Below, piece after piece: positions 12,856 to 24,519 of a stretch of 64,000 bases of DNA. Positions within the stretch are counted from its first letter, which is position 1. Every line of letters starts with the position of its first letter. A program made the position numbers and the translations under genes. The stretch lies in contig OY756151.1 in the NCBI GenBank assembly GCA_963576785.1, forward strand, positions 434,001 to 498,000, read 5' to 3'. The DNA comes from Chlorophyllum brunneum (lineage: Eukaryota; Basidiomycota; Agaricomycetes; Agaricales; Agaricaceae). The notes under the pieces were generated by a model. The model searched no databases and had not been told where the DNA came from. It worked only from the letters and a program-made list of their open reading frames with translations.

Positions 12856-13243
12856 GTGCCTCTTCCCCTTTCCTCTGCCAAGGCCAATCCTCCCTCTAAT
12901 AATACCTCACCTGGTGGCGTACCTCCCAATTCGGATTCGGTCATTACCACTGCCAAGCGCCGCCAATTCGCAGACGATGATGCTGCGGCTCTAATTAGCG
13001 CCGTGACACGGCAGAACAATCTGATCCCTCGTGCCAATAATGGGAATCTACGCGATGGGGATGACCATTCAGTCCCATTCGCATCTGGCTGTGGGAGAGT
13101 CGTCTGTCGGAACTGTTGTTTCGAGAATTCTCACAAGTGTGTATCCCGTCCACAATCACCGCAACCTCCTTGCACTCACCTCGGCGTTTTGATTCTTGTC
13201 AACCAGTAACACGATTACTTGTCACGATTGCAATGGGCGTTGA
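12856..13243 (+). CDS. 3' exons of an unidentified protein with a C-terminal Cys-rich (zinc-ribbon-like) motif
   Basis: The frame is open from upstream of 12856 (Pro/Ser-rich, no convincing ATG) to 13136. A 70-nt intron (13137 gtgtgt to 13206 ccag) joins it to a short last exon ending TGA at 13241-13243. The spliced end reads SGCGRVVCRNCCFENSHN followed by NTITCHDCNGR: a Cx4CxxCC...CxxC arrangement that could bind zinc. Before it lie ITTAKRRQFADDDAAALIS and an Asn/Asp-rich linker. I do not recognise the family. The gene would be divergent from epsin; upstream coding exons probably lie in 12.43-12.85 kb, where frames are open but unresolved (a possible intron gtaaga..gtag at about 12720-12765). 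Confidence 0.55.
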
Positions 13244-13998
13244 ATCGACACCGACACCTCACCTCCGACATTCTTCTCTGCGCCCACCCCTCATTCTTAC
13301 CTCGACCCAACCAACGCTCAATCTGATCCTATTTACTTACACCCATATCTGTACTCATCACCGATACCACAAAACCCGCATCTTAAATATACCACTACCC
13401 CTACCGTCTTCGTACCACGTCTGCGTCCGTGCAGTACGGAAATCCACATACAGGGTCGATAATCAAGAAAGTAGGTCAGATCCTGATACCCACCAAACGA
13501 AAGCTCATCCCGGCCACCTTCTGATCCCGCGTCATCATCAAATTACACCCCTGCCAGTCAAAACCTTCGAGTACAATTTGGTTTATTTTTCACCCAGAAT
13601 CTGCCCCCAACATTATGTCTCCGCCGGTTCGTGGTTGTCATTTCGTGCGAAAATGAAATAAATCTCCGTCGATGCGCTGTACCAAATGGGAAAAGGAAAA
13701 AAAAAAAATCACGATCATGTTATGAGCGCTCTAACTTTCTACGACGTTTGTACGTATTACAGATACCATGTCGAGCGTGGGTATGATTTAATTATCGGAC
13801 GGAGAAGTCAATCAAGCGCCTGGGCGTTAAGGTTCGGGAGAAGGTGGTCAATGTAAATGCGAGAGATAATGTACACATGAGAATGATGTCTGTCTATCTA
13901 GGTTGAGAAAAAAAAAATGCAATGTCCGGTTATAGATAACATTTTAACTAGTCCCTATATAAAATGGTGGTGCGGAGAATGGAATAATGATCACAAGA
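13244..13998. other. Intergenic region between two converging genes
   Basis: Two 3' ends face each other here (Cys-rich gene from the left, P450 from the right). A-rich runs at about 13696-13709 and 13909-13918 are compatible with 3' processing regions. No gene was recognised. Confidence 0.5.
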
Positions 13999-16566
13999 TC
14001 ATTCATGCACAGAAGTGGCTTTATGATATCGAACCCATAATCCACCCTACAACAACATACAAAAATCAGCATCAAGTATAAGTAAAATTGAATAATAAAC
14101 GCACCTTGATAAACAAAGTCAACGCAGCCGCAGGCCAAATCTTCTCCACTCTCTGTCTTCCTTTTCTTTCTTTCCATTCTCCCGGAGGTAACGATCCTTC
14201 CGGTTGACATTCCAACGCCAACTCGAATCGATCAAATTGTTGTAACAATCTCACTAAGAAAAACGTCATTTCATTATATGCGTAATTCTTCCCAATGCAC
14301 TATGTTTTGTTAGTTCCCAAGTAGATAAAGAAGCAGAAAAGATAACACGCACAATACGAGGTCCATGGCTAAATGGCATAAACATCCCCATGTTTGCATT
14401 ACACTTCACCTGCGTCTCCGGATCTAACCATCTCTCAGGTCTAAACTCATCCGCATCCTCCCCCCACAATCCTTTGTTACGTTGAATAAGAAGTGGTAAA
14501 TAAGTCACAATCGTATTGGGTGGCATGAATAATGGTGTTTGTTGTGCTTGAGTTTGTGTAGCGGAATATGGATAAGATTGATCTGCGGACGGTAAAAGAC
14601 ATGGTGAGGAACGAGTTTCTCGGACGTTGAGTGGGACGGGAGGGAAGAGTCGTAGTGTTTCGTTTATGACGGCTCGTACTGCGAAATGGGTTAAGTAAAA
14701 TATGTGGTGTTGAATGAAGGAGAAACTTACTGTATCGAAGTTCATGAATGTGGTCGAAATTAGGCATGGCGTGTGGTCCGCAGTGTTCTAAAACCTCAGC
14801 ACGCATTTTTAGTGCGATTTCGGGATGGATGGCCATGAAGTATGTGATGTATGTTAACACACATGCGGTCTAAAAATGAGCGTTCAGTCTCATGTTAATA
14901 TTGGATGATAAATTCAAAACTCACTGTATCTCGTGATGCAAGCAACATGCTCAACAACTGATCACGTATAAGTATCGGATCTACAAAAGACAACAGTTTT
15001 AAGAACATAATCACCAACAACAACAACACAAACTCACCTTCAGTCGAATCCGCCAAATGCTGTAAAAACGTCTTATCCGTAATCGGACTCTCTATGGTAG
15101 CCAACATCTTCTTCTCTTCTAGTGCCTTTTTCACAAGGGGATCCAACCACTCTGCAATAACTTCCGCATGTTTCTGATTCCGATCCTTGAACAACTCCAA
15201 CAAAGGCCACAAATATCCAATCCGTGCACGTTTGGTGATATTCATCTGAGCTTCATCAAACGCATTCGCAAACGCTCCCCACGTGTCTTCCGTCGCAGAT
15301 CCTTTAGGTCCCATAGGTGTTTTAAATGGAAGTGGAAGTGAAGCGGATAATGTATCCAAGTTTGCTCCGAAGAGAAATTCAGATGCTGCGTCGAGAGCGA
15401 AACGGGAATAAAGATCTTGGGCTTCGCATGCTTCGTTTTTTAGTGAACAGGAGGAAAGGTGGGAGAGGGTTTTGGTGGTGTAGGTTTCGAATATTTCGAA
15501 ATCGACGAAGCGCTCTCGGGCGAAGAAGGGTCTGGCGGTGTTTCGGTGCTATTGCGGGTGCGGGAGGGATAGAGAGTTTGATTAGATGAGGTTGTCCCTT
15601 TATTCGGTTCGGTACTTGGAAAAGTACTAACCATCTTCCATATCTGAAAAAAGGTAGTGTTAGTACACCGAATGTACGTATGTTGCTTTAATGGAGTTAC
15701 TCACATCATCGTCTCTATTAAAGATTCCTTCACCTAGAAGTGTTTCCCTAAAAAAGATTCCGTCAGTGAGGGAACAAGGCGGTCCAGGCATCCCCACGGT
15801 CCGAAAAAGAGAAACCACTCACATTCTTTCTTTTTGTGCGCGCCCTCTCCAAAAATTCTTGAAACCAGTTGAAAGAACAAACTTGGTGTGTTCTTGATCC
15901 ATGGTGATTATCTGCGCGGAGGAGGAGGGTAGTTCATCAGTCACAAGGTTTCCACACGATGTGGTGATAAGCCAAAAGCATGACATGAGAACGAATTCCC
16001 CCCCACATCACCGAATGGTTGCTGTGCTGAGTAGTGTGATCCACACTGGTGGCCCGATGTAGCCAAACACCTCAACCATTAAGCCGAAGTCTCATGTAAG
16101 GCGGCGATTAGGGGCGTTCCGATTGATTCGAAATGCTGTCCTCTCCCCACCCACCCACACCACAAAACGAAATTTGTTATACACTCACATTATCACCCCA
16201 GAGTATACGAAGGTTAAGAGTCGTACACTGATACTCTTCGAAGAGTTGCAGATAAACATCAAGCACGTAACTTGTCTTGAAAGCTCCCATCATTCTTAAC
16301 AGGACGTCAATGTTGCCTGGCCATTTACCCACGACACAAGGAACTGGTCGTGATCCTAGCTGTTCCGCAAGTTGTCGTTGCTTGTGAACTGAATATGCTC
16401 CTTTGGATGTAGCCCATGCAAGGAAGAAGAGAAAATAGACTGGTGGGGCAAAGAGTCCAAGATGCATGTTATAAAATCTGAGCAAGACGTATAGAACGGT
16501 GGAAGGGATAGCAAAGGCAGAGAAGAGATCTTTCAGTAGCCTTGCACGAAAGTTGGCTGGATGCAT
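13999..16566 (-). CDS. Cytochrome P450, CYP63-like
   Basis: A haem monooxygenase, probably ER-anchored; CYP63 enzymes of white-rot fungi act on alkanes, fatty acids and aromatic xenobiotics, but the substrate here is unknown. The start at 16566 gives a hydrophobic N-terminus with two membrane stretches (FAIPSTVLYVLL; PVYFLFFLAWATS). Next come VGKWPGNIDVLLRMM and LRILWGDN / IITMDQEHTKFVLSTGF, typical of CYP63. The I-helix reads LLASRDTT(A) across an intron (about 14.94 kb). The K-helix ExxR is ETLRLFPPVPLN, the PERF-type region is FRPERWLDP, and the haem loop is FSHGPRICIGKNYA with the Cys ligand. The last exon, GGLWVRYHKATSVHE, ends at TGA 13999-14001. About ten introns are needed. Everything required for activity is present. 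Confidence 0.9.
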
Positions 16567-19500
16567 CGGAGGGGGGAGACAGAGAGCGAAACTAGAGATG
16601 ATTCGGGGGAAGGAGGGTGTGGATTCTTAAAGGGCCCACGTCAGAGGGTATATGAGCCGAGGAATAATGGACGGTTGCAACGGGAAGACTTGTCAAGCGG
16701 TTGTACGTTTGGAGCATGATGTTCCTTGTCGAATGAATGCTACCGTTGTATCATCCTCCTTCGTTCACTCATCATCCCCATCACTGCCCACACACCGAAA
16801 AAAGACGCTCTGGGCCGACATCACACGCACGGGTACTGCGTAGCCAAACATGCACATACAAAATCTGGTCGGTGCAGTTTTAAATCCGAGATCGTTCTTT
16901 TCACTTTTCCTACCACCGCCTAAGCCTGGGATGCTCCCCAATCTATCAACTCTCCCCGAGCCCGGTTCCCTTTTTGCACTGGGTTTGCCTCCGCCCGGTC
17001 TTGCTTACACATGCGTTTGAAACGGTGTCCCGCTCTCTAGGTGCACCTGGAGCTTGTTCACGGCCGAGCACAGTCCCATGTGGTACACCGGTGCCCACCT
17101 CGGCTCATCAAGTAACCCCTCGACAAGGGTTTTCAGCTACCCGTGCGTTCCGCGCTCGGCGACCTGTTTGGATATATCGCCGGCAGTTGTCTATCGGGCG
17201 AACGAAGTACACCTGACAAAGGGTCCACATGTCAAGAGATTCGTTCTGTGCAATCCACCGATCTTCTTATGTGTTGTCAGCGGCTTAAAACCCCAACTTG
17301 ATTAACTTTGCCTTTCTCATCTGTACGGGCGATAGTGCTGATCACGAATTCACACAAAAGGGCGCTATCAGGATCACGGAGCAAGACTTTACTTGGCCAC
17401 ACGTTGCACTGACTTCTTGGGCTTCGCTTTACGGTGTGTTACACCTATTCGCCCTCTCAAGTGCTATTTATTGGATAGTACCCGCGGATCTTGCCAACTC
17501 CCATATCACCTCACTTAACCCATGAATAATCGGCTTTCTCGGGACTATGAAAAGGTTTCGAGACTGCTTGTTTGCTTCTGTGGAATTCTATGTCCTTCTG
17601 ACTTCGTGCTGGGCGCCCGGCTTCTCCGAGTTTGACAGAAGATCGAATACATGTGCCTGGGATTGAGTAACCCAATGGTGCAGTCATTATGTATCCAATC
17701 TCTCGCTGTACTACTTGGACCCCTTAGTGTCTGACAGTGCGTGGATCGCGGATTGGTGCCTCCAAAAATGCTGCTATTCAAGATTCGGTTTACTACGGAT
17801 CACTATACTATTAATATCCTATGGATTATCTCTCGGAAAACCTGATCCCGTCATTATGTACATCTTCTCCAGAAAGGCTATATCTGGGGTAAGTGACCTG
17901 TGAACCTATGGTACTGCTTCTTCCGGTTTTCACCTCCGGGGATACTGAGTTCCACGGTTTTTCTAGGAGCTTGTCTGCTTGTTTTACCCCATAGTACAGG
18001 AAGTCATTCCCAGACTTGCCAAGTTCCGGCGCTGATTGACTTGCAAGCTCTTGACGCTCAAATACCGCCTTTAGGACCGAGAGTGGTCGCTAGACGCTGA
18101 GGTAGGCGCTGTGCTCGACATCATGATTTGCATTGTGAACTGGATGGCCCAGCGGCTAGCAAATAGTGCACTGATGCAGTGGATCGCGGCCGTCCATTGA
18201 ACACTGTACCGTCCCGGAGACTGTGGTCAAACGGTTTGGGGCAGCGGTAGGATCTCTATTCGTTTCCAGTCAGGTTTCAGCGTCAAGGTGGCCTATCTTT
18301 CATCGGTCCCACGTCACTGTTGCATCTATGATTACAGCGCGTGTGTGATTACCCCATTCTGGGGATTGGATCTCTAGCTTATGCGCGTGGTGCGTCATCC
18401 CGCCTGGCGTGAACCGTACCACCAAAGGTCATCACTGCGATAGTATTAATACCAGCTTCTGCGGCCTTTCTTTGAACAATCTTCTCTGACACCACGTTCC
18501 AGAACTTCGGAACTTCGTTGGCCTACGTTCTCATGATACATCATACATGGACTCATTAAGCATGCCGCGTTACACGTGGATCACTGAGCGCATAGCACTC
18601 TACGGACGTTGCGGCGCTTGATCTAATGGCAGCGTTTATCACCGCAAGGTCATGCGAGTTTCAGGCAAGTAGAAGACCACGAATTAGAACCACACACGCG
18701 TTGTTCAATGAAAGGCTCAAAGAAAGGGAGCCCAGACGTGCCATAAGCGGGACGGAAATTGTTAACCACCGATGTTATGTTGGTATGTTTAACCCATTTG
18801 GACAGCGGAGACTGAGGAATGGATGAAGTGATGACGAGATGATAGTACCATGACGAAGGTAAACTGATGGCATCGACGTGTGCGAATCGCTGATCAGACG
18901 AGATTCAACCATAACCTAACAGTGGCATTGTGCATGGTATGCACGATGAGGGCTGTTCTCTACTTCCGGAGGCGATGGCGAAATCCTTGGCCGCAGTAGA
19001 TTCTACACGACTCCAGCGGGACGCAGAGAATGTTCCTCTCTAAGAAAGTACGCCGCATGGACCAAAGAGAGACCGTTAAGATCACGTCCCACGAGCAACA
19101 AAGGAGACTACGTACATCCCGGTAATGCGATACCCTAAGGGCCATCTCCTGAGTCGGCGCAAAGCCCACCGGTCCTTCCGTAGTGAGCGTTCCCATCCAA
19201 CGAGACAACTGTACACGTGTTTTCCCCCAGGGATTAAATTTAAATCGTGCCCGAATGACCGGGAATCTTTGGCTTTCAAGTCTCACCGCTGGGGTCTGAC
19301 CCACTTCGAGTTATGGCCGGAGGTCAACGCAGGAAACTAAGCGCCTCCCTGTTTCTGTGTTCAAGCGGTTCGACCGGATGACAGGATGATTGTGTCATGC
19401 ATGGGTCGGGATCCATGGGTACAGTGACTACAGACGTTTTCATGAAAGTACCATCCGGTCTTATTTCGCATCGAAGCCCTGTCGAGATGTTCTTGGACCA

Positions 19501-20171
19501 CAGCTACCACGATACTATCGATCTAGGTTACAAGTATATCTTTTTCAACATCTTCAACAGACAAGGCCCTTCCTTCCCTGTCCTATGAACTTCATTGCTA
19601 GGTGTGATGGTCGAAGATCTCCCCTGCGTGCTCTGGGTCGATATTTCCTGAGCGAATAGGATAATTCAAGATCTAGACAGAATACGCTAGGGGCCACCTC
19701 GACTGGCACGTACATCACATTTGTTATTTCATACGCTTCACGGGGCATCTGTTACCGCAAAGTACGATCGTAGCTAGAGCAACCGCGGTGATTTTCCGGC
19801 TGGAAATGCTCGACTCGACATCTAGCCTGGTACTTTCTAGACTCATAATTAAAGTCGATGTTTCGCGCGCTGCTTTCCGAGATTCATTATCTACAACAGC
19901 CGCAAAATGGAATACCTTTGGAATCGGGTCTCCAGTTATCTGAACATTTAGAAGAAGCAGGCCGCAGGCTTATCACCCAGTTTATTCCTTGCCAAATGCT
20001 CAAGTAGAAGCGCTACCTGCCAGTTATTACACATTCCTGTATTCCGAACAAACTCTACCACTTCCGATCCTTAGTGCTGTGCTGCATGGTGTCACTAGGA
20101 TGTGTCGATTATCGATAATCAGCCAACTAAGCATCGAAGATCTAATATACGACTCGCCTGAAGGACGAAGA
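16567..20171. other. Gene-poor stretch with no recognisable feature
   Basis: 16.57-16.93 kb still looks like a promoter region for the P450 gene. From about 16.93 kb to about 20.0 kb the sequence has mixed composition, only short frames (about 60-115 codons), no homopolymer or microsatellite runs, no splice-consistent protein and no similarity I can see to the repeats elsewhere in the window. I could assign nothing in it. Confidence 0.6.
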
Positions 20172-21130
20172 TCAGGTATCAGGTTTCCTTGCAACGAACA
20201 TCCAGTATTCCAAATATGTCTCCGGCGTCTCCTCACACAGCTTCGCAAAGTCATTAACAACTGCATCATACTCCTCTTCGCTGGATACCAAACCCACTCC
20301 GCCTTCCCGCATGACAAGTCCTTTGATGCCATTCCAACCAGCCAAAACAGACTTCAAACTCAAAGTTCCATGTTCACCAGCCCAGGAGCCTATTGGTAAG
20401 CCCCGTTTTTCGACCCTGATATTTACAAAACCGGCTTCTTCAAGCCAGGTCTGAAGATGGTCAACAACATCAACGGCAACACGCCGAACACCGCAACACA
20501 ACCCATCCCTGATCGCGAACATCTTGTGTTCTCGGATAGCTGTTGAAGGTGACATGCAAAGGTGGTTGGGCTCAAAAAGCTGGACCCATCCTCCTGGGAT
20601 AAGAACCCGATACATCTCGGACACACCCGCTTTCCATTGCTCAACTTGAAGTGCGACATACAGAAGGCGTTGGTGAATGAGCGAAATCGTGTTGTTCCAG
20701 CTTTCTGGGAGAGAGGTGATAGAAAGGGACGTGAACGTCACATTTGGGGGTATTGACGAAGGCAGTGGAAACATTCGAGGTGAGATATCAATTCCACGGA
20801 GGTGGACTGTTGGAGAAATGACCTTTGCTAGAGTGAGCAGCCAGTGGCCTGGTTCTGATTAGATCAATGTTGATCAACCCGGTGAGGTGCTTTACCGGAA
20901 CCAGTTCCGCTGTCGAGGACGACGTCGTCAGCTTTGAGTGTTACCGGAGCCCAGATGAATTTGTCATCGAACATCTTGTTAATCACTTGACTTTGAAGGT
21001 TGAGACTGACGGCGAGAGAAAAACATCGATCCCAGGCTCTGAGGTAACACACGGAAACATTCTCACCGTTCTTTTTCCTCTTCATCCGCTGGAAGTATAT
21101 ACTTGTATGTATCTGAAGACTCTGAGATAT
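20172..21130 (-). CDS. LaeA-like SAM-dependent methyltransferase (5' exon unresolved)
   Basis: A Rossmann-fold class I methyltransferase. The first clear exon reads YKYILPADEEEKER; a 60-nt intron then removes gtgaga..gtcag and the frame continues LNLQSQVINKMFDDKFIWAP. Motif I is VVLDSGTGSE (E-x-G-x-G type), completed across a 41-nt intron (20855-20895). The frame then runs PGHWLLTLAKVISPTVHLRG to the acidic ribose-binding end, GIDIS. The motif IV/post-I region is VSEMYRVLIPGGWVQLFEPN. The C-terminal half matches the fragment at 1-274. The stop is TAA at 20172-20174. In-frame sequence upstream of the first exon meets a stop without an ATG, so a further 5' exon must exist left undetermined. It lies about 1.3 kb downstream of the first NACHT gene on the same strand. 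Substrate unknown. Confidence 0.85.
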
Positions 21131-22449
21131 AGTACCTTGTGATGTGGCCTGTAAAGATGTGTGATAGGAATGAGGGTGTCTAAATGAGAAACACAGACAA
21201 ACTATGCACCTCGTGTCGAATGATCTCGTGGCTAGCTGAGCGGTGGGATGAAAAGACCATAGGAAGCGAGTATTGTGGGTATCGTCATGGTCCGACGAAG
21301 ACAACAATAGCGACCTTGTAAGGAGACGCATATTGTATGAGACAGTGATCTCTTGGCCAACGAGGTCCCCGAATGACGTCCTGGTCGTACACACCCTAAT
21401 TTGTCTATGAATGTCTATCGCGCCCCGTTATGGTATGGTGAGGAATACCCTACTAATTTGTCCAGCAGGAGCCTCCTCACCGACTCGGAGGTCCGAATGG
21501 GAGATTCCTGGCGAGTCAATATCAATAGTGTACATGATCAATCTGAGGGTGAGATGAGACTTGAGTTAAGCCCGTGTCGGACCAGGTGCCTGTCTATGCG
21601 AGTTGAATGCTCCTAGGTATCGCACTGATCTTGCCTTGTAGGTCTAAATATGCGAGCTCATTCACCTCCCCAATCCCAAGAATGCTGGGCGTGATGAAAA
21701 GTCTCTTCCCCGCATGGTTGCCCTCCTTGTCAGAAATTAAACATGACCGATGAATAAGGTGGGCATTATTGCCTTTGCTGATGGCGCGGTGGTGTTGTGG
21801 ACGATCCTCTCGCCATTTCGAGCCCCAAATTTTGAACTGATGGCAAGCGAGCCGGTACACCCAAGCAGAAGATCCAAATATTCACGATAGAAGTGAATGC
21901 CTCCGAAGTTTTCGTGCGGTAGTGTTTGAGTGGGTGCAGGGATTACAGTAAGCTGGTGGAGGATACCAGGTTGTTGTATCGCGATGCCGAGTTCCGTCTT
22001 CATGACCCCACCCCGACACGGGTTTGCAATTCCTTATTTTCTTTTGCTATCCCAAGATTATCGCCACCTCGTTTCAGCTGTCCTTGTTTTTGTTCAGGTT
22101 GTCGCGGGCCGCAGCCTACGCAGTTCCACATTCTACTTGTAATCCACGTTGATGTCAAACGCTTTAGAGATCTGTGAAGAACGTCGTGAACGCACATTTA
22201 CACAGTGCTACTGAGACGGGTTCTGTGGTTGCCTATCATAGTGTCCATTAACACTAACTCTGGGATTTGAGATTAGTGGAAGAAAGCTCCAGTAGTTGCC
22301 TTTTTCTATCCCTAAACCCTCAGCGGGTCATGAATGACTTCAGCTGGATGCCATGTACTATTCTCCCACGTAAACCGTCCCGCATGACGCATAAAACATA
22401 TAGAAAGGTACAGTTCACAGTGTGTACAGAAACCCGATAAAAGTGTGAA
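21131..22449. other. Intergenic region upstream of the methyltransferase
   Basis: Should contain the missing 5' exon and promoter of the methyltransferase (21.13-21.4 kb) and the 3' flank of NACHT gene A. Several short frames occur at 21.4-22.2 kb but none shows a motif or splice-supported continuation. Confidence 0.45.
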
Positions 22450-24422
22450 TTAGTGTCTCTTTGGATACGGCCTGAGATGATAAAAAGTATCGTCTGGCAC
22501 TAGTAATGCCTTGTTGCTCCCTGTACCAACGACGTAAGTTCTTCTCTCGTCCCTCGAGCGAAGCCCCCCCTGCTTGAGATTAGAAAATATCTGTTGTACG
22601 ACGTTGAGGGGGCCCCTGCGAAATGGGCGGATAAACTTCGAGCGCCAACTCCGGGGTATCTGGGATTTACAATTCATTATCCAAGTCTCGATATCACAGT
22701 TTCATGACGTACCTTGATGATGAATTCCTCAATGTTCTTTGCGGCGGGGTAATCATCTCGCTGCCATTTACTCCAAGTGAATTGCGAGAGTTGCCGCATA
22801 GTATCCTCCCCAAGGTGTACGTCAGGGTGTGCTGCAACGGAGAACAGGTACCGTAATGTGACCAAGTGAGCTCTTTCTACATTAGCTTCTGGATCAGACC
22901 AGGGCAGGATGTCGGCTGTGTAAACACGAGTAAGTGATAATCCAGCAACGTGAGTACGCGCATTCGGTACCAGTAATTGACGAACGGTGCAGACTGTTGA
23001 TAACCGTCGTCAAGCACCTTTGACGTATATCTGGCGTATCGACACAGAACATTGGACTTGACCTCGTTGGGTCGGATAGGAAGTCGGTGAACGACGCATG
23101 GTAGAATGAGAAACGAAGCGGCATCCCTTGTTGAGATTTCGTTATCTCAAGAACGGAGTGAAGGTTATTGGTGGCCGTGTGGAAATCCATTAACGAAAGA
23201 CCAAGTGCCAAGCAATAGTACAGGATCTCAGGTTCGGGCGTCCAGTTTTGAGTCAGGCGAAGGTAGAGTAATGACAAAGTAATCGGAAGGCCTGCCTCTG
23301 GTATCTGTGTCATGACCAGCGTATAGAGCCGGTCCAATATCCGGAATGGATTGACCCCGGATCCGGCACTCCTTTGACCCAGTTCCAATACTAACCGCAG
23401 TTGTGCCTCATACCCAATACCAACGTCTTGACCGATGTACCGGATGGCGGTAGCTGCATAGACGAATAAGCCCGATGATTGATCAACAAGGCTGCGAATA
23501 TCTTCCTCGGATGGCCACGTCATTGCACGAGGAAGACCGTACTTGGCACGAATAATCCTGAAGCCATCACGGAGGTATCCTTCAATGTCGCTGTCGACAT
23601 CACGGGATATTGGGAGGGTAAGCTGCCACGAAACTTGCGTGGCCGGCACGGATGAAAAGGCAGCAACGATGTGAGGCTCCGGTCGGCTGAAGAATGCCCA
23701 CAGGAACGGCGTCGTCTGCTTTTGAATGGATGTCGTGACGAGCTCGATGATAACGTGCTGGGCCGTTGTGGTCTTGCATTCGTCGAGACCATCAACAATG
23801 ATGACCGCGTCCATACCCACGGCGTGACCATTGGCACTCAACTCGCGGAATGGCTTCACGAGGAGCTCCTGGAATTGGACATCAAGTGAAGTCTCGAGTA
23901 CAAGGGGGTCGCGTAGAATGATGGCATCAACGACGTCGCGGTATGCGGGATATTTCGTAGTGAGTTGGTATACGATCGTCGGTATGAACTTGTCTGGATC
24001 GTTCCACCCGTTGGGTCGAAAGAAGAAGAACGTCGCGCCTAGTCGTCCGGACTCTTCGATGCCTTCCGCACAAGTCTGGGCAAGCGCAGACTTTCCCACA
24101 CCTGCTGGTCCCCGCATCCAAAGGGCACGAGCCTCTCGTGTCTTCCACTCGCCCGAGCCCCAACCAGTGATATCCCGAATGTATTCCTCTCGTGTGCCTG
24201 GGTGGCATTGTGGAGGATTGCGAGCATACGAATTGTGTACCGCTTGTAAGAGGGAGGACTCGAGGAGCAGTTTTATTCCTTTTATGTGGCCATCGTCAAC
24301 GTCGGGTGGGTAATGCCGGTGGGATCGTGCTCACCACTATCCAGTGCATAGTTGTCCACAGATGCATCGATAAAGTTACCACCGCTAATGAAGACGTTTT
24401 TGCTGTTCTCAAAGAATGGCAT
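22450..24422 (-). CDS. NACHT-domain NTPase, array copy A (apparently intact)
   Basis: A roughly 600-residue NLR-like protein in four exons. Exon 1 (24422 down to about 24336) encodes MPFFENSKNVFISGGNF and a short tail. Exon 2 starts GIKLLLESS and carries HPGTREEYIRDITGWGSG, Walker A GPAGVGKSA (residue about 87), FFFFRPNGW, and Walker B IIVDGLDEC (about 190). It continues with PFLWAFFSRPEPHI, LVDQSSGLFVYAATAIRYIG, and FYHASFTDFLSDPTRSS. After a 35-nt-scale intron, exon 3 encodes DILPWSDPEANVERAH and LSQFTWSKWQ. Exon 4 encodes IPRSWRSKFIRPFRRGPLN and YVVGTGSNKALLVPD, ending at 22450. No WD40, TPR or ankyrin repeats follow. The NACHT family assignment rests on Walker A/B and the SRPEP sensor-like motif; fungal relatives act in non-self recognition, but the role here is inferred. 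Confidence 0.85.
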
Positions 24423-24498
24423 CGGAACGTAGGCGACGTGCGTTCAAGCGATGGTGGTTGTGGACTGAGGGTGTGGACACCACGAGGCCTCAGACGAG

Positions 24499-24512
24499 CT
24501 TCTTTAGACGCC
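24499..24512 (-). promoter_or_regulatory. Conserved upstream motif of NACHT copy A
   Basis: Minus-strand ggcgtctaaagaag, one mismatch from the ggcgtctatagaag form seen in copies B, C and F, 77 nt before the ATG. Core promoter, transcription start or leader element; not coding, because the spacing to the ATG differs by non-multiples of three between copies. Confidence 0.6.
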
Positions 24513-24519
24513 GTCTGCT

